Positions 1-5,516 are shown, numbered from the stretch's first letter. The stretch is 7,670 nucleotides of DNA from Nitrospirota bacterium (GCA_016217625.1 JACRHK010000008.1:1-7670), one strand, 5' to 3'. Numbers and translations are program-made. Notes: generated by a model from the letters alone, not told the origin.

Positions 1-216
1 ATCGTCCGGATCCGGGACATCATCTCTTCCCAGCACAAGGTGGAGGGGGATCTCCGCCGCGAAGTGTCGATGCAGATCAAGCGGCTGATGGACATCGGGT
101 GCTATAGCGGGTTCCGGCACCGGAGGGGGCTCCCCGTGCACGGGCAGCGGACCCGGACCAATGCCCGGACGCGGAAGGGGCCGCGCCGGGCCATTGGAGG
201 GAGGAAGAAGGCCTAA
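1..216 (+). CDS. rpsM: 30S ribosomal protein S13, C-terminal part (5' end outside window)
   Basis: Seventy-one codons plus TAA are present, and the gene enters from the left edge in frame 1. The visible part matches the C-terminal half of S13. It has a helical stretch ending in an [20 protein letters not shown] run, then the family signature [14 protein letters not shown] and a basic tail. S13 sits in the head of the small subunit, where its basic tail approaches the P-site tRNA and it bridges to the large subunit. The stop codon overlaps the rpsK start by one base, consistent with translational coupling at the head of the alpha operon order rpsM-rpsK-rpsD-rpoA-rplQ. The truncation is due only to the window edge. 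Identity is very secure. Confidence 0.97.
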   Translation: MVRIRDIISSQHKVEGDLRREVSMQIKRLMDIGCYSGFRHRRGLPVHGQRTRTNARTRKGPRRAIGGRKKA

Positions 217-605
217 TGGTGACGCCCAAGCGAAGGTCGGGGAAGAAGGAGAAGAAGCACGTGACCACGGGGATCGCCCATATCCACGCCTCCTTCAACA
301 ATACCATCGTGACCATCACCGACCCGCAGGGGAATGTCCTGGCGTGGTCGAGCGCCGGCCATATGGGGTTCAAGGGGTCGCGCAAGAGCACGCCGTTTGC
401 CGCCCAGATGGCGGCCGATGCCTCGGCCAAACGGGCCATGGAACACGGCGTGCGCCAGGTAGAGGTCTGCGTGAAGGGGCCAGGATCGGGCCGGGAGTCG
501 GCGATCCGGTCGCTGCAGGCCGCGGGATTGGAGATTACCGTCATCAAGGACGTGACCCCCGTGCCGCACAACGGGTGTCGCCCTCCAAAGCGGAGACGGG
601 TGTAG
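216..605 (+). CDS. rpsK: 30S ribosomal protein S11
   Basis: This 129-residue protein has the normal length for bacterial S11, a component of the small-subunit platform that contacts 16S rRNA near the E site. The core [15 protein letters not shown] at residues 22-36 and the segments [14 protein letters not shown] and [13 protein letters not shown] are family hallmarks. The C-terminus ends [13 protein letters not shown] as expected. The ATG at 216 overlaps the rpsM stop codon. Purine-rich Shine-Dalgarno-like sequence (GGAGGGAGG at about 196-204) lies inside the end of rpsM. The gene is the second of the alpha operon here. Nothing is missing or out of frame. Confidence 0.98.
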   Translation: MVTPKRRSGKKEKKHVTTGIAHIHASFNNTIVTITDPQGNVLAWSSAGHMGFKGSRKSTPFAAQMAADASAKRAMEHGVRQVEVCVKGPGSGRESAIRSLQAAGLEITVIKDVTPVPHNGCRPPKRRRV

Positions 606-617
606 TTTTCAAAATGA

Positions 618-685
618 AGCTTTCAGCGGTCAGCGTTCAGGTTTCAGGTCAAAAGCTGACGGCTGACAGCTAAGAGCTGATAGCT
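618..685 (+). repeat. Inverted heptamer array between rpsK and rpsD
   Basis: Four 7-bp units of TTCAGCG/GTCAGCG/TTCAGGT type lie at 622-649. They are followed at 654-685 by four and a half units of the opposite sense (AGCTGAC, GGCTGAC, AGCTAAG, AGCTGAT, AGCT). The right half is an imperfect reverse complement of the left, so the RNA could form one long stem with a loop near 649-653. The array fills nearly the whole gap and ends six bases before the rpsD ribosome binding site. Its TTCAGCGGTCAGC run recurs exactly in the gap before soxB (6928-6940). Confidence 0.85.
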
Positions 686-703
686 AAAACAGGGAGGAAT
701 AGC

Positions 704-1330
704 TTGGCCAGATATATCGGATCGGTGTGCCGGTTCTGCCGGCGGGAAGCGATGAAGCTCTTCTTAAAGGGGGGCCGCTGCTTTACGGATAAGTGCGCCA
801 TCGAGCGGCGGAACTATCCGCCCGGGCAGCACGGGCAGAGGCGCCAAAAGATCTCGGACTATGGGTTCCAGCTCCGGGAGAAGCAGAAGGTGAAGCGGAC
901 GTACGGCCTCTTGGAGCAGCAGTTCCGCGGTTACTTTCACAAGGCGGTGCGGCAGAAGGGGGTGACGGGAGAAAACCTGCTGCAGTTGCTGGAACGCCGC
1001 CTCGATAACCTCGTCTACCGGATGGGATTCGCCCCCTCGCGGCGGGCGGCGCGCCAACTCGTGCGGCACGGCCATTTCCTGGTGAACGGCCGGCGCGTCG
1101 ATATCCCCTCCTATCTCGTCAAGGTGGGGGATGAGGTCGCGCTCAAAGAGCAGAGCCGCCAGAATGCGCTTATCCAGGAGACGCTGGCCGGGTATGCCCG
1201 GAAGGAGCTGCCTGCCTGGCTCCAGATGGAGTGGGAGCAGTGCAAGGGGAAGGTGCTGAACCTGCCCACGCGGGAGGAGATTGCGCTACCCGTCCAGGAG
1301 CAGCTCATCGTGGAGTTGTATTCGAAGTAA
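704..1330 (+). CDS. rpsD: 30S ribosomal protein S4, zinc-binding form, TTG start
   Basis: This 208-residue protein has the usual S4 length. S4 is a primary 16S rRNA binding protein that nucleates small-subunit assembly, and in many bacteria it represses the alpha operon. Cysteines at 9, 12, 26 and 31 match the spacing of the zinc-binding (Cys4) type of S4. They are followed by the conserved [10 protein letters not shown]. The S4 RNA-binding domain is visible from about residue 96, as [41 protein letters not shown]. The start is TTG at 704, chosen because AGGGAGG (691-697) lies six bases upstream and the [10 protein letters not shown]-terminus fits the family. A heptamer array precedes it. A miniature element begins at its stop codon. 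Confidence 0.97.
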   Translation: MARYIGSVCRFCRREAMKLFLKGGRCFTDKCAIERRNYPPGQHGQRRQKISDYGFQLREKQKVKRTYGLLEQQFRGYFHKAVRQKGVTGENLLQLLERRLDNLVYRMGFAPSRRAARQLVRHGHFLVNGRRVDIPSYLVKVGDEVALKEQSRQNALIQETLAGYARKELPAWLQMEWEQCKGKVLNLPTREEIALPVQEQLIVELYSK

Positions 1331-1410
1331 ACCCCGTTAGAAAGGGCGGGACTTTTACTCTTCTGTATCTTATCCGCGCCATCAAGGGCGAGGCTTTCTA
1401 ACGGGGTAAA
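1328..1410. mobile_element. Miniature inverted-repeat element at the rpsD stop codon
   Basis: A 75-bp core (1332-1406) has perfect 13-bp terminal inverted repeats, CCCCGTTAGAAAG at 1332-1344 and its complement at 1394-1406. It is flanked on both sides by the direct repeat TAAA (1328-1331 and 1407-1410). The left TAAA contains the rpsD stop codon TAA. The core has no room for a transposase, so any movement would need one supplied elsewhere. The palindrome is followed by AAAGAAG rather than a T-run, so it is not a standard intrinsic terminator. A second element with the same CCCCGTT ends lies at 3998-4147. The element reading is inference from structure. Confidence 0.65.
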
Positions 1411-1478
1411 GAAGTCAGAAGTCAGGAGTCAGGAGCATGGTCACTTTTGACTTCTGACTTTTGACTCTTGACTTCTTT
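1408..1478 (+). repeat. Inverted heptamer array before rpoA
   Basis: The left half has GAAGTCA, GAAGTCA, GGAGTCA and a decayed fourth unit (1411-1438). The right half has TGACTTC, TGACTTT, TGACTCT and TGACTTC (1448-1475). The two halves are inverted, with a perfect 10-bp outer stem AAAGAAGTCA (1408-1417) against TGACTTCTTT (1469-1478). The array directly abuts the miniature element on its left and ends two bases before the rpoA ribosome binding site. Confidence 0.87.
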
Positions 1479-1490
1479 ACAGGAGGGACT

Positions 1491-2483
1491 ATGGGGAGCA
1501 AGACGAAAGGTTTTCAGATCCCGAAACGGCTGGAGTGTGACGCCGATACGTTGACGACTACGTACGGGAAGTTCACCGCCGAGCCGTTTGAGCGCGGGTT
1601 TGGAACCACCATCGGCAACGCGTTGAGGAGGGTTGTCCTCTCTTCCCTGGAGGGTGCGGCCATGACCTCCGTGAAGATCGAGGGGGTCCTTCACGAGTTC
1701 TCCACGATCCCCGGGGTCGTGGAGGATGTGACCGATATCCTGCTCAACCTCAAGGAGGTCCGTTTCAAGCTCCATGGCGACAAACCCCGGACGCTTCGTC
1801 TTGCCGTCGAGGGACCCGGGGAGGTCAAGGCGAAGGACATCACCGGCGATGCCTCGGTGGAGATCCTGACGCCGGAACAACACATCGCCACCCTGGAGAA
1901 GGGAGGTAAGCTGGAGATGGAGATGACGGCGCGGGCGGGTCGCGGCTACGTGCCTGCCGAGCGCCATAAGGAAGCGCATCAGCCCATCGGGATGATTCCT
2001 CTGGACGCGGTGTTCTCCCCGATCCGCAAGGTCAACTTCTGGGTGGATAGCGCCCGGGTGGGTCAGTCCACCGATTACGACAAGTTGACCCTTGAGGTCT
2101 GGACGGACGGCAGCGTGAAGCCGGAGGAGGCGGTCGCCTACGGGGCCAAGATCCTCAAAGACTATCTGGATCTGTTCATCACCTTTGAGGAGGAGGAGGA
2201 AGTCGAGTCCATGCCGGAGGAGGCGCAGGGGAAGTTCAACGAGAACCTGCTCCGGAGCGTCGAGGAGTTGGAACTCTCCGTCCGGGCCGCCAACTGCCTG
2301 AAGGTCGCTAATATCCGCACGATCGGAGAGCTGGTCCAGAAGTCGGAGAACGAGATGCTGAAGACGAAGAACTTCGGCCGGAAGTCGCTGAACGAGATCA
2401 AGGAGATCCTGACTGCGATGGGCCTCTCCTTGGGGATGAAGATCGACCTGGATTCCATCGAGCGGCAGGCCCTGGGAGAATAG
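1491..2483 (+). CDS. rpoA: DNA-directed RNA polymerase subunit alpha
   Basis: This 330-residue alpha subunit has a standard length. The N-terminal assembly domain includes the dimerisation motif [23 protein letters not shown] near residues 33-55. An acidic linker ([16 protein letters not shown]) leads to the C-terminal domain from about residue 247. There [23 protein letters not shown] carries the arginine equivalent to E. coli R265, which contacts UP-element DNA and activators, and [15 protein letters not shown] is the helix-hairpin-helix part. The ATG at 1491 is chosen because AGGAGGG (1481-1487) is three to four bases upstream. An in-frame TTG at 1461 would run through the heptamer array. 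The gap to rplQ is three bases. An intact alpha-CTD implies normal UP-element or activator use. Confidence 0.98.
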   Translation: MGSKTKGFQIPKRLECDADTLTTTYGKFTAEPFERGFGTTIGNALRRVVLSSLEGAAMTSVKIEGVLHEFSTIPGVVEDVTDILLNLKEVRFKLHGDKPRTLRLAVEGPGEVKAKDITGDASVEILTPEQHIATLEKGGKLEMEMTARAGRGYVPAERHKEAHQPIGMIPLDAVFSPIRKVNFWVDSARVGQSTDYDKLTLEVWTDGSVKPEEAVAYGAKILKDYLDLFITFEEEEEVESMPEEAQGKFNENLLRSVEELELSVRAANCLKVANIRTIGELVQKSENEMLKTKNFGRKSLNEIKEILTAMGLSLGMKIDLDSIERQALGE

Positions 2484-2486
2484 GCG

Positions 2487-2903
2487 ATGCGACACCGCAA
2501 GGCGGGAAGACAATTCGGGCGCAACACGCTGCAACGGAAGGCTCTGCTCCGCAACCTTGTGACCTCGTTCCTCGAGAGCGAACGGGTGGTGACCACCGAG
2601 GCCAAGGCCAAAGAGATCCGGCGGCTGGCTGATCGGATGGTCACACTGGGCAAGCGGGGGAATCTCCATGCCCGGCGGCTGGCCCTGGCGTATCTCCGCA
2701 AGCCCTCCGTGGTGAAGCACCTCTTTGAGAAGGTCGCGCCCCGCTTGCAGAACCGCAACGGAGGATACACCCGCATTTTGAAGTCTGGAAGACGGCTCGG
2801 CGATGCCGCGCCCATGGTGGTGTTGGAGCTCGTGGAACGGGAGGCGGCGGTCCCGACCGGGGCAGCAGCCGGGGCGAAGGGCGCAAAACCGCCGCAGCAA
2901 TAA
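2487..2903 (+). CDS. rplQ: 50S ribosomal protein L17
   Basis: This 138-residue protein belongs to the L17 family, which sits near the peptide exit tunnel opening of the large subunit. The N-terminus [56 protein letters not shown] is the conserved L17 core. [26 protein letters not shown] closes the domain near residue 118. After that comes a short alanine-, glycine- and proline-rich tail ([15 protein letters not shown]), a common variable extension in this family. GGGAGA (2474-2479), inside the end of rpoA, is the likely ribosome binding site, about seven bases before ATG. It is the last gene of the operon and is followed by a strong hairpin terminator. Confidence 0.98.
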   Translation: MRHRKAGRQFGRNTLQRKALLRNLVTSFLESERVVTTEAKAKEIRRLADRMVTLGKRGNLHARRLALAYLRKPSVVKHLFEKVAPRLQNRNGGYTRILKSGRRLGDAAPMVVLELVEREAAVPTGAAAGAKGAKPPQQ

Positions 2904-2917
2904 CCCCTGCGAAAACG

Positions 2918-2954
2918 AAAACCCCCGTTCCGGGGTGACCGGACGGGGGCTTTT
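2918..2954. terminator. Bidirectional intrinsic terminator between rplQ and cspA
   Basis: The stem is CCCCCGT (2922-2928) with ACGGGGG (2943-2949), then CCGG (2930-2933) with CCGG (2939-2942). There is one bulged T at 2929 and a five-base loop. CTTTT follows on the + strand. AAAACGAAAA on the left supplies a T-run for the - strand. It therefore suits both the rightward alpha operon and the leftward cold-shock gene, whose stop codon is 18 bases away. Confidence 0.9.
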
Positions 2955-2971
2955 AGTTTGCTCAGAGCGCG

Positions 2972-3169
2972 TTAGGCCTTTACGACGTTCGACGCCTGGG
3001 GGCCTTTGGGACCTTCGGTGATTTCGAACTCGACCTCTTGTCCCTCGCTTAGCGTCTTGAATCCATTGTCCTGGATTGCCGTAAAGTGTACGAAGACATC
3101 TTTGCCGGTTTCCGCGGTAATGAACCCAAACCCTTTGCTCTCGTTAAACCATTTGACCTTTCCCTTCAT
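2972..3169 (-). CDS. cspA: Cold-shock domain protein (CspA family)
   Basis: This 65-residue single cold-shock domain is a small five-strand OB fold that binds single-stranded RNA and DNA. It acts as an RNA chaperone in the cytoplasm. Both nucleic-acid-binding motifs are present: KGFGFI (RNP1) at about residues 12-17 and VFVHF (RNP2) at about 25-29, followed by [21 protein letters not shown]. The ATG is preceded by a perfect AGGAGG (complement of 3179-3184) nine bases upstream. A leader of about 125 bases with a terminator-like hairpin separates it from a near-consensus sigma-70 promoter, so control at the RNA level is plausible. Which Csp paralogue it is, and whether it is cold-induced, cannot be told from sequence; the symbol denotes the family. 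Confidence 0.95.
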   Translation of the reverse strand: MKGKVKWFNESKGFGFITAETGKDVFVHFTAIQDNGFKTLSEGQEVEFEITEGPKGPQASNVVKA

Positions 3170-3228
3170 TCAGTGGAACCTCCTTTCTTTCCAGGATGGA
3201 TGGTCTCATCCGCCACGGGGGATGACAT

Positions 3229-3260
3229 AAAAAACCCGCAAGAGCCCGGCGGGACTCTGC
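3229..3260 (-). promoter_or_regulatory. Terminator-like hairpin in the cspA leader (putative attenuator)
   Basis: Read on the - strand, this is a hairpin of GC, AGAG and CCC pairing with GGG, CTCT and GC. It has single-base mismatches and a three-base loop, and is followed at once by GGG and six Ts (complement of 3229-3234). It lies about 35-65 bases after the predicted start of transcription and 60 bases before the ATG. Because the only good promoter is upstream of it, transcripts must read through it to express cspA. An attenuation or cold-dependent antitermination role is inference. Confidence 0.6.
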
Positions 3261-3301
3261 GGATCATCGGAACCCTAATGCCCTCCCAGCATGGTGCCGA
3301 T

Positions 3302-3330
3302 AAAATAACGCACAGAATCCCCCTTGTCAA
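3302..3330 (-). promoter_or_regulatory. Sigma-70 promoter for cspA
   Basis: On the - strand, a consensus -35 box TTGACA (complement of 3325-3330) and a -10 box TATTTT (complement of 3302-3307) are separated by 17 bases. Transcription would begin near 3295, giving a leader of about 125 bases. No competing -10 box was seen between it and the gene. Confidence 0.8.
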
Positions 3331-3340
3331 GAAAAATCTT

Positions 3341-3359
3341 CTCCGCCTTTCAGGCGGAG
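3341..3359. repeat. Perfect 7-bp hairpin upstream of the cspA promoter
   Basis: CTCCGCC (3341-3347) and GGCGGAG (3353-3359) flank a five-base loop. On the - strand the stem is followed by AAGA and five Ts ending next to the -35 box. It could be a weak leftward terminator that insulates the promoter, or an operator-like palindrome. Nothing decides between these. Confidence 0.5.
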
Positions 3360-3411
3360 TAGTAAGGTAAGGGGTTTATTCTTAACAGGAGGGGGCTGAA
3401 GGGGGGAGGGT

Positions 3412-3465
3412 GTAGCCGCCCCGATTTATCGGGGCGAGACCGCGCAGCCTGAAGGCTGCGGCTAC
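3412..3465. repeat. GTAG-type REP doublet (inverted pair of hairpins)
   Basis: Two hairpins face each other, each led on its outer side by GTAGC. The left one has a perfect 9-bp stem, CGCCCCGAT (3417-3425) with its complement (3428-3436). The right one has a 7-bp stem, CGCAGCC (3443-3449) with GGCTGCG (3454-3460), followed by GCTAC. A GTAG tetranucleotide 5' of a hairpin is the known hallmark of REP sequences moved by REP-associated tyrosine transposases (RAYTs), and inverted pairs form a BIME. No RAYT gene is in the window. Confidence 0.7.
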
Positions 3466-3498
3466 AGACTGCAGCTGTCCGCCGCAGCGGAAAGGGGG

Positions 3499-3527
3499 TT
3501 GACAAACTGGAAGAGAATTGCTATATT
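3499..3527 (+). promoter_or_regulatory. Sigma-70 promoter for the rhodanese gene
   Basis: A consensus TTGACA (3499-3504) and a TATATT -10 box (3522-3527) are separated by exactly 17 bases. Transcription would start near 3534, giving a leader of about 90 bases. This promoter is divergent from the cspA promoter, and the REP doublet lies between them. Confidence 0.85.
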
Positions 3528-3622
3528 CGAATACACGCATATACAAGGCCATCGGGTTTGTTAGGAGGGGACAGAGAAGACGATGGCGCATAACCCATTG
3601 TTGTGAATACAGGAGGTTTAGG

Positions 3623-3991
3623 ATGTTTTTTACCAGAGCATGGAATGGGACGCCTCATGGTGTAACTGATGGGGTTGGCTCTGTCGATCAGGTGACCCCC
3701 TCCCAGGTGAAAGAAGCGATCGCTCAGGGAAAAGAGGAGCTTCTGCTCCTTGATGTCCGGGAGCCCCATGAGCACTCCCTAGGGCATCTGCCGGGAGCGA
3801 AACTGATCCCGCTTCAGGAGCTTCCTCAGCGGGTAGGAGAGCTTGATCCGGACCGGCGGATTGTCGTCTATTGCCGCTCAGGGCATCGAAGCCTCACGGC
3901 CGGCGCCTATCTGAAACTGTTGGGATTCTCTCGGGTGGAGAACCTCCAAGGCGGGATTCTGGCTTGGGCGACAGGTTATTCAGGACATTAA
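3623..3991 (+). CDS. Single-domain rhodanese-like sulfurtransferase
   Basis: This 122-residue protein consists of one rhodanese domain. Such proteins carry sulfane sulfur as a cysteine persulfide and pass it to acceptors. The motif LLLDVREPHEHSLGHLPGAKLIPL (about residues 40-64) and the active-site loop CRSGHRS (84-90, catalytic Cys84) are intact, and NLQGGILAW near the C-terminus is typical. No signal peptide is obvious, so it is probably cytoplasmic. The ATG at 3623 is chosen for AGGAGG (3611-3616) six bases upstream; the frame stays open upstream to 3518, across the promoter. It has its own promoter and is followed by a strong terminator, so it is not part of the sox transcript. A role in sulfur metabolism with the neighbouring sox genes is plausible but unproven. 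Confidence 0.93.
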   Translation: MFFTRAWNGTPHGVTDGVGSVDQVTPSQVKEAIAQGKEELLLLDVREPHEHSLGHLPGAKLIPLQELPQRVGELDPDRRIVVYCRSGHRSLTAGAYLKLLGFSRVENLQGGILAWATGYSGH

Positions 3992-3993
3992 GG

Positions 3994-4151
3994 TCCACCC
4001 CGTTCCTCCCAGGAAGCCCCCGCCTTTCGGTCAACTCAAGGTAAACCTTCAGGCCGGGGAGGAATGGAGTATTTGAGAGCACTTCCTTGGAAGAAGCCCC
4101 ACCATTCTCGTAGAGTCGTGTCTCCGACATAGCGGGGAGTAACGGGGTCCA
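3994..4151. mobile_element. Second miniature element with CCCCGTT ends
   Basis: A 150-bp core (3998-4147) starts with CCCCGTTCCTCCC (3998-4010) and ends with its complement (4135-4147), with one mismatch. It is flanked by the direct repeat TCCA (3994-3997 and 4148-4151). The ends share CCCCGTT, the 13-bp repeat length and the 4-bp flanking duplication pattern with the element at 1332-1406. The interior contains short hairpins, such as CTTCC/GGAAG near 4082-4093, and a site (4057-4064) that could pair with the left end. No coding potential is convincing. It could alternatively be part of a structured RNA ending at the T-run near 4218. Confidence 0.55.
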
Positions 4152-4218
4152 CTTTCGTGCTGACCTCGGTGCGAGGGGTGGCGGGTCGGCAGATCCCCGT
4201 CCCTTTTTTCTTTTTTTT
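4142..4218 (+). terminator. Branched intrinsic terminator after the rhodanese gene
   Basis: ACGGGG (4142-4147) pairs with CCCCGT (4195-4200) around inner stems GCTGA/TCGGC (4159-4163 with 4186-4190) and CCTCG/CGAGG (4164-4168 with 4172-4176). It is followed by CCC, six Ts, C and eight Ts. It separates the rhodanese gene from the sox cluster. Its 5' arm is the right end of the miniature element. Confidence 0.75.
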
Positions 4219-4219
4219 C

Positions 4220-4447
4220 TTGACGCAAGAGTGCTATTATATCAACTAAATCTATCTACCTGTGACACCGGGCAACTTCCCATTTTTCTCCTGCTCTGCG
4301 TAGGTACGGCCTCGTAGTCATCAGGATCGATCAGCGTGTGGGCCTTAGCGGGCGGGAAGAACGCGCAGTGTGGCCTCGCGTGCGGGGCGTCTACGTGCGC
4401 GTAACCCCGCGGGTCACGGGACTAAAACACCCACAAGGAGGAATAGC
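4220..4447 (+). promoter_or_regulatory. Leader and likely promoter region of the sox cluster
   Basis: This stretch of about 230 bases follows the terminator T-run and carries no convincing gene. TTGACG at 4220-4225 and TATTAT at 4235-4240 resemble -35 and -10 boxes but are only nine bases apart. No 17-base partner is good for either, so the exact promoter is undecided. A GCGGGG/CCCCGC pairing near 4382-4409 could form a leader hairpin. AAGGAGG at 4435-4441 is the soxY ribosome binding site. I see no recognisable operator for a known Sox regulator. Confidence 0.35.
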
Positions 4448-4450
4448 GTG

Positions 4451-4969
4451 ATGGACCCGAATGGAAGCAGTTTCATCTTCTCGCGACGCGCCTTTCTCCG
4501 GGGAGCGGGCGCCCTCGGAGTGATCTCCGTCGCCGGATCGATCGGCTTGCGCCTGCCCCCGGCGGCCTGGGCTCAGAAGGCCCCCGGTGCTCCGGTGCCC
4601 GAGGAGAAGGTGGAGGAGACGCTGAAGCGGCTCTTCGGCAACCGGCCGTTGAAGGACGGCGCGGGCAAAGTGAAGCTGGAGACGCCTCTCATCGCTGAAA
4701 ACGGCGCCGTCGTCCCCCTCTCCGTGGAAGCGAAGCTCCCCATGACGCCCGCCAACTATGCCAAGCACATCTACCTCATCGCGGACAAGAACCGTCGGCC
4801 CATGACGGCGCGGTTCACGCTGACGCCCGACTCCGGCGAGGCGTTCGTCGGCGCCAATATCCGCCTGGGCGCAACGACGGACGTCCGCGCCGTGGTGGAG
4901 ATGAGCGACGGGACGCTCTACCAGGTCAAGAACCACGTCAAGGTGACCGTCGGCGGCTGCGGAGGCTAA
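4451..4969 (+). CDS. soxY: SoxY, sulfur-carrier subunit with Tat signal peptide
   Basis: This 172-residue protein has a twin-arginine signal (SRRAFLRGAGALGV, about residues 11-24) and a likely cleavage after AWA near residue 41, so it is exported folded to the periplasm. The protein ends VGGCGG; the cysteine two residues before the C-terminal glycines' end (residue 170) is the swinging-arm residue that carries sulfur intermediates in the Sox cycle. Length and tail are typical of SoxY. The ribosome binding site AAGGAGG (4435-4441) fits either the ATG at 4451 or the GTG immediately before it at 4448; both are in frame, and the ATG is preferred. It is the first gene of soxY-soxZ-soxXA-soxB. Identity is very secure because soxZ follows. 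Confidence 0.96.
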   Translation: MDPNGSSFIFSRRAFLRGAGALGVISVAGSIGLRLPPAAWAQKAPGAPVPEEKVEETLKRLFGNRPLKDGAGKVKLETPLIAENGAVVPLSVEAKLPMTPANYAKHIYLIADKNRRPMTARFTLTPDSGEAFVGANIRLGATTDVRAVVEMSDGTLYQVKNHVKVTVGGCGG

Positions 4970-4973
4970 TGGG

Positions 4974-5114
4974 GAGTGAGGGGTGAGGAGTGCGGGGTGA
5001 GGGAAATAGTCAATAAGTCATTAAGTCAATAGGTCATTAAGTAAATATCAACTCATTGACTCATTGACTCATTGACACATTCACCACACACCTCTCGCCA
5101 GTTAACCCCTCACC
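4974..5114 (+). repeat. Nested inverted arrays (7-bp outer, 8-bp inner) between soxY and soxZ
   Basis: The outer left array has four 7-bp units of GGGTGAG type (4974-5001). The inner left array has 8-bp units of GTCAATAA/GTCATTAA type (5009-5048). The inner right array has ACTCATTG three times perfectly (5051-5074) plus a variant unit. The outer right array has 7-bp units ending in CCTCACC (5080-5114). Inner and outer halves are each imperfect reverse complements, so the whole could fold into one long hairpin with its tip near 5048. It fills most of the 173-base gap before the soxZ ribosome binding site. Confidence 0.88.
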
Positions 5115-5142
5115 AATAACTATCATTTGGAGGGAGGAAAGC

Positions 5143-5472
5143 ATGGCCGACATCGGCAAGGTTCGCATCCGCGTTCCGTCGACGATCAAGAAGGGAGACG
5201 TGGTGAGGGTCAAGAGCATCGTCACCCACCCGATGGAGATCGTCGAGCGCGACAAGCAGGGAAAACCCATTGAGAAGAAGTACAACTACATTTATATGAT
5301 CATTGTCTCGTACAACGGCAAAGAGATCGCCCAGTTCGAAACCACCCAGTCTATCAGTCAGAACCCTTACCTCTCGTTCGCGTTCAAGCCCGACAAGCCG
5401 GGGCAGTTGAAGATCACTTACCTGGACACGAAGGGGGGCAAATACGAGGGGACACAGGAGATCGCGTTCTAG
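5143..5472 (+). CDS. soxZ: SoxZ, partner of the SoxY sulfur carrier
   Basis: This 109-residue protein has the usual SoxZ size and no signal peptide; SoxZ is known to travel to the periplasm with SoxY through the SoxY Tat signal. The N-terminus GKVRIRVPSTIKKGDVVRVKSIVTHPMEIVERDKQGKPIEKKYNYI is typical, with the conserved SHPME-like element seen here as THPME. NPYLSFAFKPDKPGQLKITYLDTKG forms the second half of the immunoglobulin-like fold. SoxZ has no carrier cysteine of its own and holds SoxY so that its tail can reach the other Sox enzymes. The ATG at 5143 has AGGGAGG (5131-5137) five bases upstream. An inverted repeat array separates it from soxY. The stop is followed at once by a different, direct 8-bp array. 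Confidence 0.97.
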   Translation: MADIGKVRIRVPSTIKKGDVVRVKSIVTHPMEIVERDKQGKPIEKKYNYIYMIIVSYNGKEIAQFETTQSISQNPYLSFAFKPDKPGQLKITYLDTKGGKYEGTQEIAF

Positions 5473-5476
5473 CAAT

Positions 5477-5516
5477 GAGAGATCAAGAGATCGAGAGATC
5501 GGGAGATCGAGAGATC
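5477..5516 (+). repeat. Direct 8-bp repeat array between soxZ and soxXA
   Basis: Five tandem 8-bp units end in GAGATC: GAGAGATC, AAGAGATC, GAGAGATC, GGGAGATC and GAGAGATC. A partial unit follows and merges into the soxXA ribosome binding site (AGGAG at 5517-5521). Unlike the other four arrays, there is no complementary half, so it should not form a long hairpin. Confidence 0.9.

Noticed and set aside
1332..1406. Intrinsic terminator after rpsD
   Set aside because: The stem has a 49-base loop and is followed by AAAGAAG instead of a T-run, and it lies within an operon that must be read through to rpoA.
1461..1490. Upstream TTG start for rpoA
   Set aside because: It would translate the heptamer array, while the ATG at 1491 has a good RBS and yields the normal N-terminus.
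1422..2900. Long reading frame on the - strand opposite rpoA and rplQ
   Set aside because: It lies wholly antisense to two secure, highly conserved genes and arises from GC-rich codon bias. Its translation resembles no family I recognise.
3583..3606. Seven-codon reading frame in the rhodanese leader as a leader peptide
   Set aside because: The nearest AGGAGG (3563-3568) is 14 bases from the ATG, and the codons show no meaningful pattern such as repeated regulatory residues.
3894..4130. 78-codon - strand reading frame over the rhodanese 3' end and the miniature element
   Set aside because: It overlaps a secure gene and a non-coding repeat, and no start signal or family resemblance was seen.
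3992..4218. A known small RNA (6S, SRP RNA, RNase P RNA, tmRNA) ending at the T-run
   Set aside because: I looked for the conserved core motifs of these RNAs on both strands and found none. An unknown structured RNA is not excluded.
4974..5114. CRISPR array
   Set aside because: The units are 7-8 bp with no unique spacers, the halves are inverted, and no cas gene is present.
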